DNA of 64,000 bases, taken from the NCBI GenBank assembly GCA_910586505.1, contig CAJUGV010000003.1, forward strand, positions 191,541 through 255,540, in the 5' to 3' direction. This document shows, piece by piece, positions 17,464 through 25,929 of the stretch. The notes beneath the pieces were generated by a model. The model saw only the letters and a program-made list of their open reading frames with translations. It ran no database searches and had not been told where the DNA came from. Numbering within the stretch: the stretch's first letter is position 1; each line of letters starts with the position of its first letter. This stretch comes from an uncultured Paraprevotella sp. GTDB taxonomy: Bacteria > Bacteroidota > Bacteroidia > Bacteroidales > Bacteroidaceae. Position numbers and translations under genes: made by a program.

Positions 17464-17494
17464 CAAAAGTAAGACTTCTGCGAGGATTCACCAA
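17464..17494 (-). promoter_or_regulatory. Bacteroides-type promoter of tadA
   Basis: On the minus strand TTG (17494-17492), a 20-bp spacer and TACTTTTG (17471-17464) lie 20 bp before the tadA ATG. A -7-like TAATTTTG (17504-17511) on the plus strand probably serves yraN, so this is a compact divergent promoter region. Confidence 0.7.
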
Positions 17495-17536
17495 TATTTT
17501 TAATAATTTTGCAAAAGGAATTTCTGAGATAGCATC

Positions 17537-17905
17537 ATGGCCGCACATAACGAACTGGGGAAAAACGGAGAATCACTGGCTGCAAACTATATGCAATCGG
17601 AAGGCTACGTCGTGCGTCACCGTAACTGGAGATGCGGACACAAAGAACTGGACATCGTTGCAGAAAAAGACGGCATCCTGATTGTCGTAGAGGTAAAGAC
17701 GCGCAAGAATACATTTTTCGGACAGCCGGAAGAAGCTGTCACAAACGGAAAGATCAAACGTATCGTTCACTCCACTGACGCCTATTTACGTAGATATGCC
17801 ATAGATCTTCCTGTACGCTTCGATCTTATCACCATCATAACAGACGAAAACGGTGAGCCACGCCTGACGCATATTGAAAATGCGTTCTATCCCCCGCTAT
17901 GCTGA
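17537..17905 (+). CDS. YraN/UPF0102 family endonuclease-like protein
   Basis: A 122-residue protein of the YraN (UPF0102) family, predicted restriction-endonuclease-like fold. Visible motifs: NELGKNGESLAANYMQSEGYVVRHRNWR at the start, then the catalytic-like ELDIVAEKDGILIVVEVKTRKN (E, D, ExK pattern of PD-(D/E)XK nucleases) near residues 35-56. The biological role of the family is not settled. It is followed after 25 bp by birA and probably shares its transcript. Confidence 0.9.
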   Translation: MAAHNELGKNGESLAANYMQSEGYVVRHRNWRCGHKELDIVAEKDGILIVVEVKTRKNTFFGQPEEAVTNGKIKRIVHSTDAYLRRYAIDLPVRFDLITIITDENGEPRLTHIENAFYPPLC

Positions 17906-17930
17906 CAGGTCCTTCTAAAACTTTTCAAAT

Positions 17931-18731
17931 ATGACAAATGCACTTTATACACTGGATGACTCTCCGTGGTTTGAATGGATCCAAGTTCATTCCACAGACT
18001 CGACCAACAATTTCCTAAAGCATTACCGTCCTGTCTCACCGAAAGAAATGACATTGGTCACTGCCGACTATCAGACGGCAGGACGAGGTCAGATCGGAAA
18101 TTCATGGGAATCCGAGAAAGGCAAAAACCTGCTCCTATCCCTGCTCATCCATCCCCATAAAGTGGAAGCCGGACACCAGTTCATCCTCTCACAAGCTATT
18201 GCGCTATCCGTCTGCGAAGCCCTGCTCGAACAATCCGCAGGCTTCCGCATTAAATGGCCGAACGACATTTATTGGCAAGACCACAAAATCTGCGGACTAC
18301 TCATTGAAAATACTTTGATAGGACGTAACATCAGCAACTGCATCATTGGAGCAGGCATCAACATCAACCAACAAACGTTCGAAAGCGATGCTCCCAACCC
18401 GATTTCACTTCGCCAAATCACAGGAATAGAACATGAACGTGTATTTATCCTGGCAGAAATCATAAAACATTTCAAAGACTATTACGGAATGATCAAGCAG
18501 GGACAAACGGAAGAAATTATAAGAAACTACCGGCAGAGGCTTTACCGCAGCGAAGGCTTTCATCTTTATGAAGATGCCAACGGCATCTTCGAAGCCGAAA
18601 TCCGTGAAGTGGAACCCACCGGCCATCTGATTCTAACCGACCGCAAAGGTGGTACCCGCCGCTATGCTTTCAAAGAAGTGCGCCACCTGATTCCTGTTTC
18701 TTCCGGCACTTCCACTCCATTAGCACTCTAA
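17931..18731 (+). CDS. birA: Biotin--[acetyl-CoA-carboxylase] ligase
   Basis: Attaches biotin to the biotin carboxyl carrier protein via biotinyl-AMP. The 266-residue protein has the ligase core only: STDSTNNFLK, GRGQIGNSWESEKGKNLL (adenylate loop), KWPNDIYWQDHKICGLLIEN and IIGAGININ. There is no N-terminal winged-helix domain, so it should not act as a transcriptional repressor, unlike E. coli BirA. It sits between yraN and pyrH with 25- and 18-bp gaps. Confidence 0.95.
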   Translation: MTNALYTLDDSPWFEWIQVHSTDSTNNFLKHYRPVSPKEMTLVTADYQTAGRGQIGNSWESEKGKNLLLSLLIHPHKVEAGHQFILSQAIALSVCEALLEQSAGFRIKWPNDIYWQDHKICGLLIENTLIGRNISNCIIGAGININQQTFESDAPNPISLRQITGIEHERVFILAEIIKHFKDYYGMIKQGQTEEIIRNYRQRLYRSEGFHLYEDANGIFEAEIREVEPTGHLILTDRKGGTRRYAFKEVRHLIPVSSGTSTPLAL

Positions 18732-18749
18732 TCAACCAACATAATCATT

Positions 18750-19460
18750 ATGACTAAATTCAAAAGAATACTCCTCAAACTGAGCGGCGAAAGCCTTATG
18801 GGAGAACAACGCTACGGCATCGATGAAAAACGGTTGGCCGAATATGCGGAACAAATAAAAGAAATACACGAAATGGGCGTCCAGATCGGTATTGTTATTG
18901 GCGGAGGCAACATCTTTCGCGGACTAAGCGGTGCCGGAAAAGGCTTCGACCGCGTCAAAGGAGATCAGATGGGCATGTGCGCCACAGTCATTAACTCGCT
19001 CGGACTAAGCAGCGCACTGGGAGCGATAGGTATAAAAAGTCGTGTACTTACAGCCATCCGCATGGAACCAATCGGTGAATTTTACAGTAAGTGGAAGGCT
19101 ATCGAATGTATGGAAGCCGGCGAGGTGGTCATCATGAGTGCCGGTACCGGTAACCCTTATTTCACAACCGACACCGGCTCATCGCTGCGCGGAATCGAAA
19201 TAGAAGCCGACGTAATGCTTAAGGGAACACGTGTAGACGGCATTTATACGGCCGATCCGGAAAAAGATCCGACTGCCGTAAAATTCAGCGAAATCACTTA
19301 CGACGAAATCTACAATAAAGGGCTGAAAGTCATGGACCTCACCGCCACCACTATGTGCAAGGAAAACAACCTTCCCATCTACGTTTTCAACATGGACATA
19401 TACGGAAACCTGAAGAAGGTCATGCAAGGAGAAGACATCGGAACCCTGGTACATAACTGA
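18750..19460 (+). CDS. pyrH: UMP kinase
   Basis: Phosphorylates UMP to UDP in pyrimidine nucleotide synthesis; an amino-acid-kinase-fold hexameric enzyme. The 236-residue protein shows ILLKLSGESLMG at the N-terminus, IGIVIGGGNIFRG near 46-58, GTGNPYFTTDT in the middle and ADVMLKGTRVDGIYTADPEKD. Length is standard. It follows birA by 18 bp and ends in a strong terminator at 19495-19535, before frr starts its own operon. Confidence 0.97.
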   Translation: MTKFKRILLKLSGESLMGEQRYGIDEKRLAEYAEQIKEIHEMGVQIGIVIGGGNIFRGLSGAGKGFDRVKGDQMGMCATVINSLGLSSALGAIGIKSRVLTAIRMEPIGEFYSKWKAIECMEAGEVVIMSAGTGNPYFTTDTGSSLRGIEIEADVMLKGTRVDGIYTADPEKDPTAVKFSEITYDEIYNKGLKVMDLTATTMCKENNLPIYVFNMDIYGNLKKVMQGEDIGTLVHN

Positions 19461-19494
19461 CCGGTATATCGTTTCCCACCGAAACGAGCAGCAT

Positions 19495-19535
19495 AAAGCG
19501 GAGTCTGGCATATTGGCGTGCCGGACTCCGCTTTT
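19495..19535 (+). terminator. Terminator after pyrH
   Basis: Near-perfect 13-bp arms (19498-19510 and 19519-19531), GC-rich, with an 8-base loop and TTTT following; an A-run precedes the first arm. Confidence 0.85.
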
Positions 19536-19615
19536 CGTTTCACCGAAAAGTATGCATCTTTTTGGAGGACCGGAAAGTGCACCGATATTTTTCCTCTAAA
19601 TTCAGACAGCTTTTA

Positions 19616-19646
19616 TTGCAGATAAATAAAAAATCCGCTACTTTTG
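19616..19646 (+). promoter_or_regulatory. Bacteroides-type promoter of frr
   Basis: TTG (19616-19618), a 20-bp spacer and TACTTTTG (19639-19646) lie 51 bp upstream of the frr ATG and after the pyrH terminator. Confidence 0.75.
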
Positions 19647-19697
19647 TTCCTAAAAGTATCATAATATCAATACACCCTTTTAACAACCAAACAGAAT

Positions 19698-20258
19698 ATG
19701 GCAGATTCAAAGACGATCCTTGACGAAGCGCAGGAAAAAATGGACATGGCAGTAATGTATCTGGACGAAGCTTTAGCACACATCCGTGCCGGAAAAGCCG
19801 ATATCCGCTTACTCGACGGCATCCGCGTAGATTCCTACGGCTCTATGGTACCCATCAATAATGTAGCTGCAGTCAACACCCCCGACGCACGCAGCATCGC
19901 CATCAAACCGTGGGACAAAAACATGTTCCGCGCCATTGAAAAAGCTATCATAGATTCCAGTCTGGGTATCATGCCGGAAAACAACGGAGAGATTATCCGC
20001 ATCGGCATCCCTCCCCTCACAGAAGAGCGCCGCAGACAACTGGCCAAGCAATGTAAAAGTGAGTGTGAAACGGCCAAGGTCAGCGTACGAAATGCACGTC
20101 GCGATGCAATAGACGCCCTGAAGAAAGCGGTAAAAGACGGCATGGCGGAAGACGAACAGAAAAATTCGGAAGCCAAACTGCAAAAGGTACACGACAAGTA
20201 CATCAAGCAGATTGATGACCTGTTTGCCGCCAAAGATAAAGAAATCATGACCGTCTGA
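19698..20258 (+). CDS. frr: Ribosome recycling factor
   Basis: Splits the post-termination ribosome together with EF-G. The 186-residue protein matches the family end to end: N-terminal AQEKMDMAVMYLDEALAHIRAGKAD (usual KxxxRTGRA region with IRAGKAD), PINNVAAVNTPDARSIAIKPWDK, and NGEIIRIGIPPLTEERRRQLAK. It has its own promoter and its stop overlaps the rsgA start (TGATG), heading the frr-rsgA-nfeD-floA run. Confidence 0.98.
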   Translation: MADSKTILDEAQEKMDMAVMYLDEALAHIRAGKADIRLLDGIRVDSYGSMVPINNVAAVNTPDARSIAIKPWDKNMFRAIEKAIIDSSLGIMPENNGEIIRIGIPPLTEERRRQLAKQCKSECETAKVSVRNARRDAIDALKKAVKDGMAEDEQKNSEAKLQKVHDKYIKQIDDLFAAKDKEIMTV

Positions 20259-21190
20259 TGCGAGGTCTGGTGATCCGTAACACAGGAAGCTGGTACGTTG
20301 TCCGCACGGACGACGGCCGGCTTATTGACTCTAAAATTAAGGGGAACTTCCGTCTGAAAGGCATCCGCAGCACCAATCCTGTAGCCGTAGGCGACTTCGT
20401 ACAAATCGTAATTAATGCGGAAGGCACTGCTTTCATCACAGAAATCGAAGACCGGAAGAACTACATCATACGCAAAGCCTCCAACTTGTCCAAACAGAGC
20501 CATATCATAGCGGCCAACGTGGACCAGGTTTTTCTAATTGTCACCGTAAATCATCCGCAGACCTCCACCATTTTCATAGACCGTTTTCTGGCCTCGGCCG
20601 AAGCATATCGCGTTCCCGTATCGCTCATTTTCAACAAGACCGACCGTTACGATGCAGATGACCTGCGCTACATGAAGGGTATGATGCATCTCTATACTAC
20701 CATCGGATACCCCTGCCACACCTGCTCGGCCCTGCTTTCGGAGGGTATCGAAGAACTACGCCGCAGCCTGAAAGGAAAAACCACTTTGCTTTCAGGGCAC
20801 TCCGGTGTCGGTAAGTCTACTCTGCTGAACACCCTTATACCCGACCTTCATGTGCGCACAGCGGAAATATCTGCCGCACATAACACCGGAATGCATACCA
20901 CCACTTTCAGCGAGATGTTCGACCTGCCGGAAGGCGGATGCCTCATTGATACTCCGGGTATCAAAGGATTCGGCACATTCGATTTCGAAAAAGAGGAGGT
21001 GGCGCACTATTTCCGCGAAATTTTCCAGGCTTCAACAGACTGCAAATACAACAACTGTACACACACCCATGAACCGGGCTGCGCCGTACGCCGTGCAGTG
21101 GAAGAGCATCTCATCAGCGAAAGCCGTTATACTTCATACCTCAACATGCTGGAGGATCAGAACGAGAGCAAATACCGGCAAAGTTATTAA
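20258..21190 (+). CDS. rsgA: Ribosome small subunit-dependent GTPase A
   Basis: Circularly permuted GTPase that assists late 30S maturation. The 310-residue protein has an N-terminal OB-fold, then G4 (IFNKTDRYD, about residue 127) before G1 (GHSGVGKSTLLN, about 180) and G3 (DTPGIKGF, about 230): the permuted order typical of RsgA. A C-terminal zinc knuckle is formed by C..CTHTHEPGC. Translation is coupled to frr through TGATG; pairing with ribosome recycling factor fits a ribosome-maintenance operon. Confidence 0.97.
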   Translation: MRGLVIRNTGSWYVVRTDDGRLIDSKIKGNFRLKGIRSTNPVAVGDFVQIVINAEGTAFITEIEDRKNYIIRKASNLSKQSHIIAANVDQVFLIVTVNHPQTSTIFIDRFLASAEAYRVPVSLIFNKTDRYDADDLRYMKGMMHLYTTIGYPCHTCSALLSEGIEELRRSLKGKTTLLSGHSGVGKSTLLNTLIPDLHVRTAEISAAHNTGMHTTTFSEMFDLPEGGCLIDTPGIKGFGTFDFEKEEVAHYFREIFQASTDCKYNNCTHTHEPGCAVRRAVEEHLISESRYTSYLNMLEDQNESKYRQSY

Positions 21191-21211
21191 CTTTTCTAAA
21201 TCCTGCCCATT

Positions 21212-21676
21212 ATGGAAATACTCATCATCGCACTCCTATTCACACTCTGCGCCGTATTGCTGGCCGTAGAAATATTCATCGTACCGGGCATCAGTCTGGC
21301 CGGAATCGGGGCTGCCTGTAGCCTCGTTATCGCCAATTACATGACATTCGCCAGTTTCGGCACCACTGCCGGCCTGTGGGTACTGACCGTATCCATTATT
21401 CTCGGCATCCTGCTGGGCTATTGGATCATACACACCGGACTGTTGGACAAATACTCTTTGCACAAATCCATAGACTCCACAGCGGCCACGGAAGAACAAC
21501 TTTCCGTACACCCCGGCGATGAGGGAGTCACCCTGACACGACTTGCTCTTGTAGGCAATGCCGACATCGGCGGCCGGATAGTGGAAGTGAAATCCGCCGA
21601 CGGTTTTCTGGACGAAGGCACTCCCGTCATTGTGGTGCGTGTAAACGAATCGCAAATCACCGTAAAGAAGAAATAA
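21212..21676 (+). CDS. NfeD-like membrane protein
   Basis: A 154-residue protein with an N-terminal block of two or three membrane helices (residues 1-75) and a C-terminal OB-fold (about 95-152: EGVTLTRLALVGNADIGGRIVEVKSADGFLDEGTPVIVVRV), the layout of short NfeD proteins. These form partner pairs with flotillins, and the flotillin-like floA gene starts 31 bp downstream, so the two very likely act together in membrane microdomains. Confidence 0.9.
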   Translation: MEILIIALLFTLCAVLLAVEIFIVPGISLAGIGAACSLVIANYMTFASFGTTAGLWVLTVSIILGILLGYWIIHTGLLDKYSLHKSIDSTAATEEQLSVHPGDEGVTLTRLALVGNADIGGRIVEVKSADGFLDEGTPVIVVRVNESQITVKKK

Positions 21677-21707
21677 CCTTTTTATCAATCTCTTTAATTA
21701 TCATCCT

Positions 21708-22706
21708 ATGTTTGAGAATCCTGTAATTTTTCCGGCGTTCATCGCCATTGCAGCCATCATCGTGCTGTCGGTATTCTTCCATTTCGTACCGTTCTTCCTT
21801 TGGCTCTCCGCCAAGGTTTCGGGCGTACACATCTCACTGATACAGCTCTTCCTGATGCGCATCCGCAATGTGCCCCCCAGTGTTATCGTGCCCAGTCTCA
21901 TCGAAGCACACAAAGCCGGACTTAAGAACATCACCCGCGACAATCTGGAAGCCCACTATATGACGGGCGGACATGTACAGCGTGTGGTCCATGCCCTCGT
22001 TTCGGCCTCGAAAGCCAATATCGACCTACCGTTCGAAAAAGCCACCGCCATCGACCTGGCCGGACGAGATGTATTCGAAGCCGTACAGACATCCGTCAAC
22101 CCGAAAGTAATCGACACCCCGCCTGTTGCCGCAGTAGCCAAGAACGGCATACAACTGATCGCCAAGGCACGTGTTACCGTACGCGCCAACATCCACCAAC
22201 TTGTGGGAGGCGCAGGCGAAGACACCATCCTGGCACGTGTAGGCGAAGGCATCGTATCTTCCATCGGCTCCGCCGACAATCATGAGAAAGTGCTGGAAAA
22301 TCCTGACTCCATTTCCAAACTGGTACTCAAAAAAGGCCTGGATGCCGGCACGGCTTTCGAAATCCTGTCTATCGATATCGCCGACATCGACGTAGGTAAA
22401 AACATCGGTGCCACCTTACAGATAGACCAAGCCAATGCCGACAAGAACATCGCACAAGCCAAAGCCGAAGAACGCCGTGCCATGGCCATCGCCGCCGAAC
22501 AGGAAATGAAAGCCAAGGCACAAGAAGCGCGCGCAGAAGTGATACAGGCTGAAGCCGAAGTGCCCAAGGCACTGGCACAAGCTTTGCGCGACGGCCATAT
22601 GGGCTTCATGGATTACTACAAACTGGAAAACCTGAAAGGCGACACCGCGATGCGCGAGAACATCAGCAACCTGACCAAAGGAGACATCACGGAAGTGTTG
22701 AAGTAA
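21708..22706 (+). CDS. floA: Flotillin-like protein FloA
   Basis: A 332-residue membrane scaffold of the bacterial flotillin FloA (YqfA) family. An N-terminal membrane segment (residues 5-30) is followed by GVHISLIQLFLMRIRNVPP, a PHB/SPFH-like domain (TPPVAAVAKNGIQLIAKARVTVRANIHQLVGGAGEDTILARVGEGIVSSIG) and an alanine/glutamate-rich coiled-coil tail (residues 235-290, QANADKNIAQAKAEERRAMA). Last gene of the frr operon; a strong terminator follows at 22730. Confidence 0.95.
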   Translation: MFENPVIFPAFIAIAAIIVLSVFFHFVPFFLWLSAKVSGVHISLIQLFLMRIRNVPPSVIVPSLIEAHKAGLKNITRDNLEAHYMTGGHVQRVVHALVSASKANIDLPFEKATAIDLAGRDVFEAVQTSVNPKVIDTPPVAAVAKNGIQLIAKARVTVRANIHQLVGGAGEDTILARVGEGIVSSIGSADNHEKVLENPDSISKLVLKKGLDAGTAFEILSIDIADIDVGKNIGATLQIDQANADKNIAQAKAEERRAMAIAAEQEMKAKAQEARAEVIQAEAEVPKALAQALRDGHMGFMDYYKLENLKGDTAMRENISNLTKGDITEVLK

Positions 22707-22729
22707 AGGCGTGAGATACAAATATAAGA

Positions 22730-22767
22730 AACTGCGGAGAACTTGGGTTGTTCTCCGCAGTTTTTTT
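22730..22767 (+). terminator. Terminator after floA
   Basis: AACTGCGGAGAAC (22730-22742) pairs perfectly with GTTCTCCGCAGTT (22750-22762), followed by a T-run. It separates floA from the TetR gene. Confidence 0.9.
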
Positions 22768-22840
22768 ATCAACGGCATCAGATAAAATGTCTTTTAAAAA
22801 ACGTATCTTCGCAGACATAAACATCAAGCATTCCGAACTT

Positions 22841-23452
22841 ATGAAAACCAATAGGGAAAAACTGCTGCAAGACGCGTTTGTCATGTTCCTGCAATACAAC
22901 TATGAAAAAGCAAGCTATAGCCTGCTGACACAGGCGACCGGCATATCCAAAGCCGGAATTTCGTACTACTATCCCACCAAACAAGAACTGTTTATGGCCG
23001 TAGTAGACCGTTATATCCTGGAAACACACGATGCAGATATGAAATTTACACCCGCCGAGTCTTTCGCCGAATTCCTCGATAATTTTGTGCACAACGTACG
23101 AAAAACCATGGACTGGTATGTAAACATACTCCGACAGGCAAGGAACACCGGCGACAGCACTGTCTACTCCAACTTCTTCGGCTTTATGCCGCAGGTACAG
23201 CGCTACTATCCCAACGCAAAGGAGAAACTTCAGGTCTTTTGGGAGAGATTTCTGTCACGATGGCGCATAGCCATAGCAGATGCAGTAAAACGCGGAGAGC
23301 TGCGCAGTGATACAGACATAGAACTGACCGCAAACATGTTCAACAATATCTATCTGGGTATGTCGTTCATGAAATCCTTCTCCACAGGATTGGATACCGA
23401 AGAGTTACAACGTTCCTTGCAGTATCTTTATTCCATGCTAAAAGCACATTGA
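22841..23452 (+). CDS. TetR/AcrR family transcriptional regulator
   Basis: A 203-residue one-component regulator. The N-terminal helix-turn-helix (residues 5-50) includes QDAFVMFLQYNYEKASYSLLTQATGISKAGISYYYPTKQELF, the usual TetR pattern with glycine-rich turn and YYxxKxxL. The C-terminal ligand domain is helical and family-specific. I start it at the ATG at 22841, since upstream codons carry no domain. It is flanked by terminators on both sides, so it is monocistronic; its targets are not evident. No divergent efflux operon, the common partner, is adjacent. Confidence 0.9.
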   Translation: MKTNREKLLQDAFVMFLQYNYEKASYSLLTQATGISKAGISYYYPTKQELFMAVVDRYILETHDADMKFTPAESFAEFLDNFVHNVRKTMDWYVNILRQARNTGDSTVYSNFFGFMPQVQRYYPNAKEKLQVFWERFLSRWRIAIADAVKRGELRSDTDIELTANMFNNIYLGMSFMKSFSTGLDTEELQRSLQYLYSMLKAH

Positions 23453-23487
23453 CCTGCTGATTTTTCTCTGTTCTCCACAGTGAAACA

Positions 23488-23537
23488 TAAAAAACCGACC
23501 GTTCTTCCGAATTTAACCGGACGAACGGTCGGTTTTT
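23488..23537 (+). terminator. Terminator after the TetR gene
   Basis: AACCGACCGTTC (23493-23504) pairs perfectly with GAACGGTCGGTT (23523-23534) and is followed by TTT; an A-run precedes, so it may act in both directions. Confidence 0.85.
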
Positions 23538-23636
23538 ATCAGAAAATCCTTATCTTTGCTGCCGCAGACGCATCATTCTGGTGCGAGAGAAACAAATAAT
23601 TTAAGAGTATAACCATTTTAATTAAAGACAAAGAGT

Positions 23637-24329
23637 ATGACTTTCCTTATCGTTATCGGATGCATCGCCCTTTACATGGGTTACTTTTTTTATGCAAGAC
23701 AAAAAAACGCTCAACGCACGGCGCTGGTAAACCAAACGGACTTCAAGACGGAATTCACCAAAGCAGAATCATATAGAAAGCAGTTTCTGGATTCAGACGG
23801 AGCATTCCTGAAAAAAGCGATGAAGCAGGAACGGATCGACGCCATAAACTATGCCAACATAGAGTATAGCGTAACCGACTCCCTGAAAGACGGCATGAAA
23901 AACAAATTAAAAGGCATGGCTACCTTAGGCACCGTCCGCTTCCGCTCCGTACACACCCCGAAATATTTGGTGCTGAGCGGCGATACCCTACACCTGTTCG
24001 ACACAGACACGGACGGAGAGATCGATACCCATCTCACGTTCTCTCCCCTCGAACTTCGTGAATCCCATCTCATCGAATACCCTCTCAAAGGGCAGGAAAA
24101 GGCACAGGCCGAGGCACGCGGTAATAATATACGCGCCTATAAAATATCATTAAAGACCGATAAGCAGCCATTGGAGCTTATCATCTACTCCAGTCTTATC
24201 TTCACCAATATCCCGGAAGTTCCCGGTTCTCCCGAAGAAGCCGTACGCGATATCATAGTGGCCAATGATTTCCTGAAACAATTGGGCGACCTCTATCCTA
24301 ACCTAAGGGTGGAGCTCCCAATCCGATGA
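23637..24329 (+). CDS. Membrane-anchored protein of unknown function
   Basis: A 230-residue protein with one N-terminal membrane helix (residues 2-18, MTFLIVIGCIALYMGYFFYA) and a soluble domain that I do not recognise. The domain starts with a charged helix (TEFTKAESYRKQFLDSDGAFLKKAMKQERIDAINYANIEYS) and continues with beta-like strands (RFRSVHTPKYLVLSGDTLHLFDTDTDGEIDTHLTFSPLELRESHLIEYPL). A -7-like element TATCTTTG lies at 23551-23558. The next gene, 55 bp on, also encodes an unassigned envelope protein; they may be one unit. Confidence 0.65.
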   Translation: MTFLIVIGCIALYMGYFFYARQKNAQRTALVNQTDFKTEFTKAESYRKQFLDSDGAFLKKAMKQERIDAINYANIEYSVTDSLKDGMKNKLKGMATLGTVRFRSVHTPKYLVLSGDTLHLFDTDTDGEIDTHLTFSPLELRESHLIEYPLKGQEKAQAEARGNNIRAYKISLKTDKQPLELIIYSSLIFTNIPEVPGSPEEAVRDIIVANDFLKQLGDLYPNLRVELPIR

Positions 24330-24384
24330 TCCGCCCGACCTGTTTCCGCATTTAAATAAATAATCAGGACCGAGCAATCACCGT

Positions 24385-25590
24385 ATGTACAAACCGGCTT
24401 ATCTGTTTTTGGCATTTCTTCTGCTGTCTGTCTCCGTACTGCATGGACGGATCTCCACAGAACCACCTATGCATAAGGATTCGACACAGGACACGTTCGA
24501 CATCTTCTGCATCGGGGCAAACACCACTGCCCCGGATGCGGAAACCATACTGCACCCGTCCCGGCCAGTCACGGACACCGTAGCCTGCACCCTCCGCATC
24601 TTCCTGCCCCACGGAAAGGAAGACGCGGCCCCCGTGCAGGTTGTCCTCCACTGCAACCGCCGCCCCGACTCCACTCCTCCCGTACTGGTCATAGAAGGAC
24701 AACGGCTGGAGAAGTTAAGCGAAAGTTCCTGCTTTAGGGTTCAAAACGGAGTGGAATCGAATGAGTACGAATACCGCTACAAATTCTACCCCAGCCGCAA
24801 CGGGTACTTTTCCTGCCATGCGCCATACCTGGCCTTTAACGGCACTAATTATGAAGGTTCGATAGATTTCTCCGCCCCCGCCATAGAAGCCGACAACGAC
24901 AGGATATATCCGAGAACACTCCACTCCAAGAGAGCCGGAAACAAAAACATTCTGCCACTTCTCATTCTTCTTGCCCTTGAATGGCTACTGCTCAAGATAC
25001 GCTATCGCCGCGAATCGGAAGTCGCGCTTGCCGAGTTTGTCCTACGCACCCACCGCCTGCCCCTGAACACCTCATGGGCACTTACCCATTACGGTCTCTC
25101 ACTGATTCTCTTCTATGTAGCGGGCCTCCTCACGATCCTCTGCTTCCACCATGCCATGTCAGACAATACCACACCGCATATATCCGCGCTCAACATACGC
25201 ATTATCTTCACCCTGCTTGCTTTCGGCATTTTATCCTGGCGCAAACAATCACGCAAACTTCATTTTATCAAAATTGAAACCACACTCGACCACGAAGCCC
25301 TAATAAACGCCCTCTCCGCCACAGGCGAACACTACGACTGGATTCCGGATCATGTGGGCGACGACTGCATCGTGGCACACACCACTCCCTCCTCTGTCTT
25401 TTCCCTGACATGGGGCGAACAGATATTCGTGGTTTTCGATAAAGAATGCGTATGGGTCAACAGTGTGAACAGCCTTGACAAACGGACGGCCATTTTCTCT
25501 TTCGGGCACACACGGCGCAACATTCAACGTGTGGAAGAAGCCATCCGAAACAAGGAACAGGCCCACCATCCGACTGTACCGGGAAACTGA
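24385..25590 (+). CDS. Envelope protein of unknown function, signal peptide plus membrane helices
   Basis: A 401-residue protein that I cannot assign. A signal peptide (residues 1-20, cleavage near LHG-RIS) precedes an exported domain (25-170). Then come about three membrane helices (near 190-205, 230-255 and 268-280) and a C-terminal soluble domain with PSSVFSLTWGEQIFVVFDKECVWVNSV. The layout puts the N-terminal domain outside the inner membrane. It follows another unassigned membrane protein by 55 bp, so a shared transcript is plausible. The 25-170 region is rich in prolines and paired cysteines (TVACTLR, LHCNRR, SSCFR, FSCHA), which could form disulfides. Confidence 0.65.
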   Translation: MYKPAYLFLAFLLLSVSVLHGRISTEPPMHKDSTQDTFDIFCIGANTTAPDAETILHPSRPVTDTVACTLRIFLPHGKEDAAPVQVVLHCNRRPDSTPPVLVIEGQRLEKLSESSCFRVQNGVESNEYEYRYKFYPSRNGYFSCHAPYLAFNGTNYEGSIDFSAPAIEADNDRIYPRTLHSKRAGNKNILPLLILLALEWLLLKIRYRRESEVALAEFVLRTHRLPLNTSWALTHYGLSLILFYVAGLLTILCFHHAMSDNTTPHISALNIRIIFTLLAFGILSWRKQSRKLHFIKIETTLDHEALINALSATGEHYDWIPDHVGDDCIVAHTTPSSVFSLTWGEQIFVVFDKECVWVNSVNSLDKRTAIFSFGHTRRNIQRVEEAIRNKEQAHHPTVPGN

Positions 25591-25929
25591 TCACGCCCCG
25601 TCCGTCCCCACATCGCTGTAAAATATTCCACACCTTGCGGTAAGATTTATAACAAACTGAAAACCAGACATACGGTATACATAGAAAAATGATGCGGAGC
25701 ATTTTTTATTTTTGTCCGCATCATTTTTTATTTTGATGAGGGAGACTTTTTAAAACGATGCACATAAAAATCCGGCACACTGCCATGTAAGGAAAAAGGA
25801 AGTAAGGCCAAAGGCCGGACACTTACCGGAATTCATGAAAAGATAACCCTTATTACGGTTTTGCACCGATCAAAGAACCTTATCCGGAAAAATAGCGTAC
25901 TTTTGTATCCGCACCAATGACGGAACATT
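25591..25929. other. Intergenic region upstream of the AraC gene
   Basis: This 339-bp region contains the phased GATGCGGA repeat array (25689-25763) and a -7 element TACTTTTG (25898-25905) just before the AraC regulator; no matching -33 element is seen at the usual spacing. I see no small gene in it. Confidence 0.6.
25689..25763. repeat. 22-bp phased GATGCGGA array with inverted unit
   Basis: Units begin at 25691 (GATGCGGAGC), 25714 (GTCCGCATC, inverted), 25735 (GATGAGGGAG) and 25757 (GATGCACAT), spaced 22-23 bp. The first two form a hairpin with arms AAAATGATGCGGA / TCCGCATCATTTT. Spacers are T/A-rich. Similar units lie at 483-537 and 61522-61630. A position directly upstream of an AraC-family gene suggests operator half-sites for autoregulation; an alternative is a dispersed repeat element. 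Confidence 0.6.
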
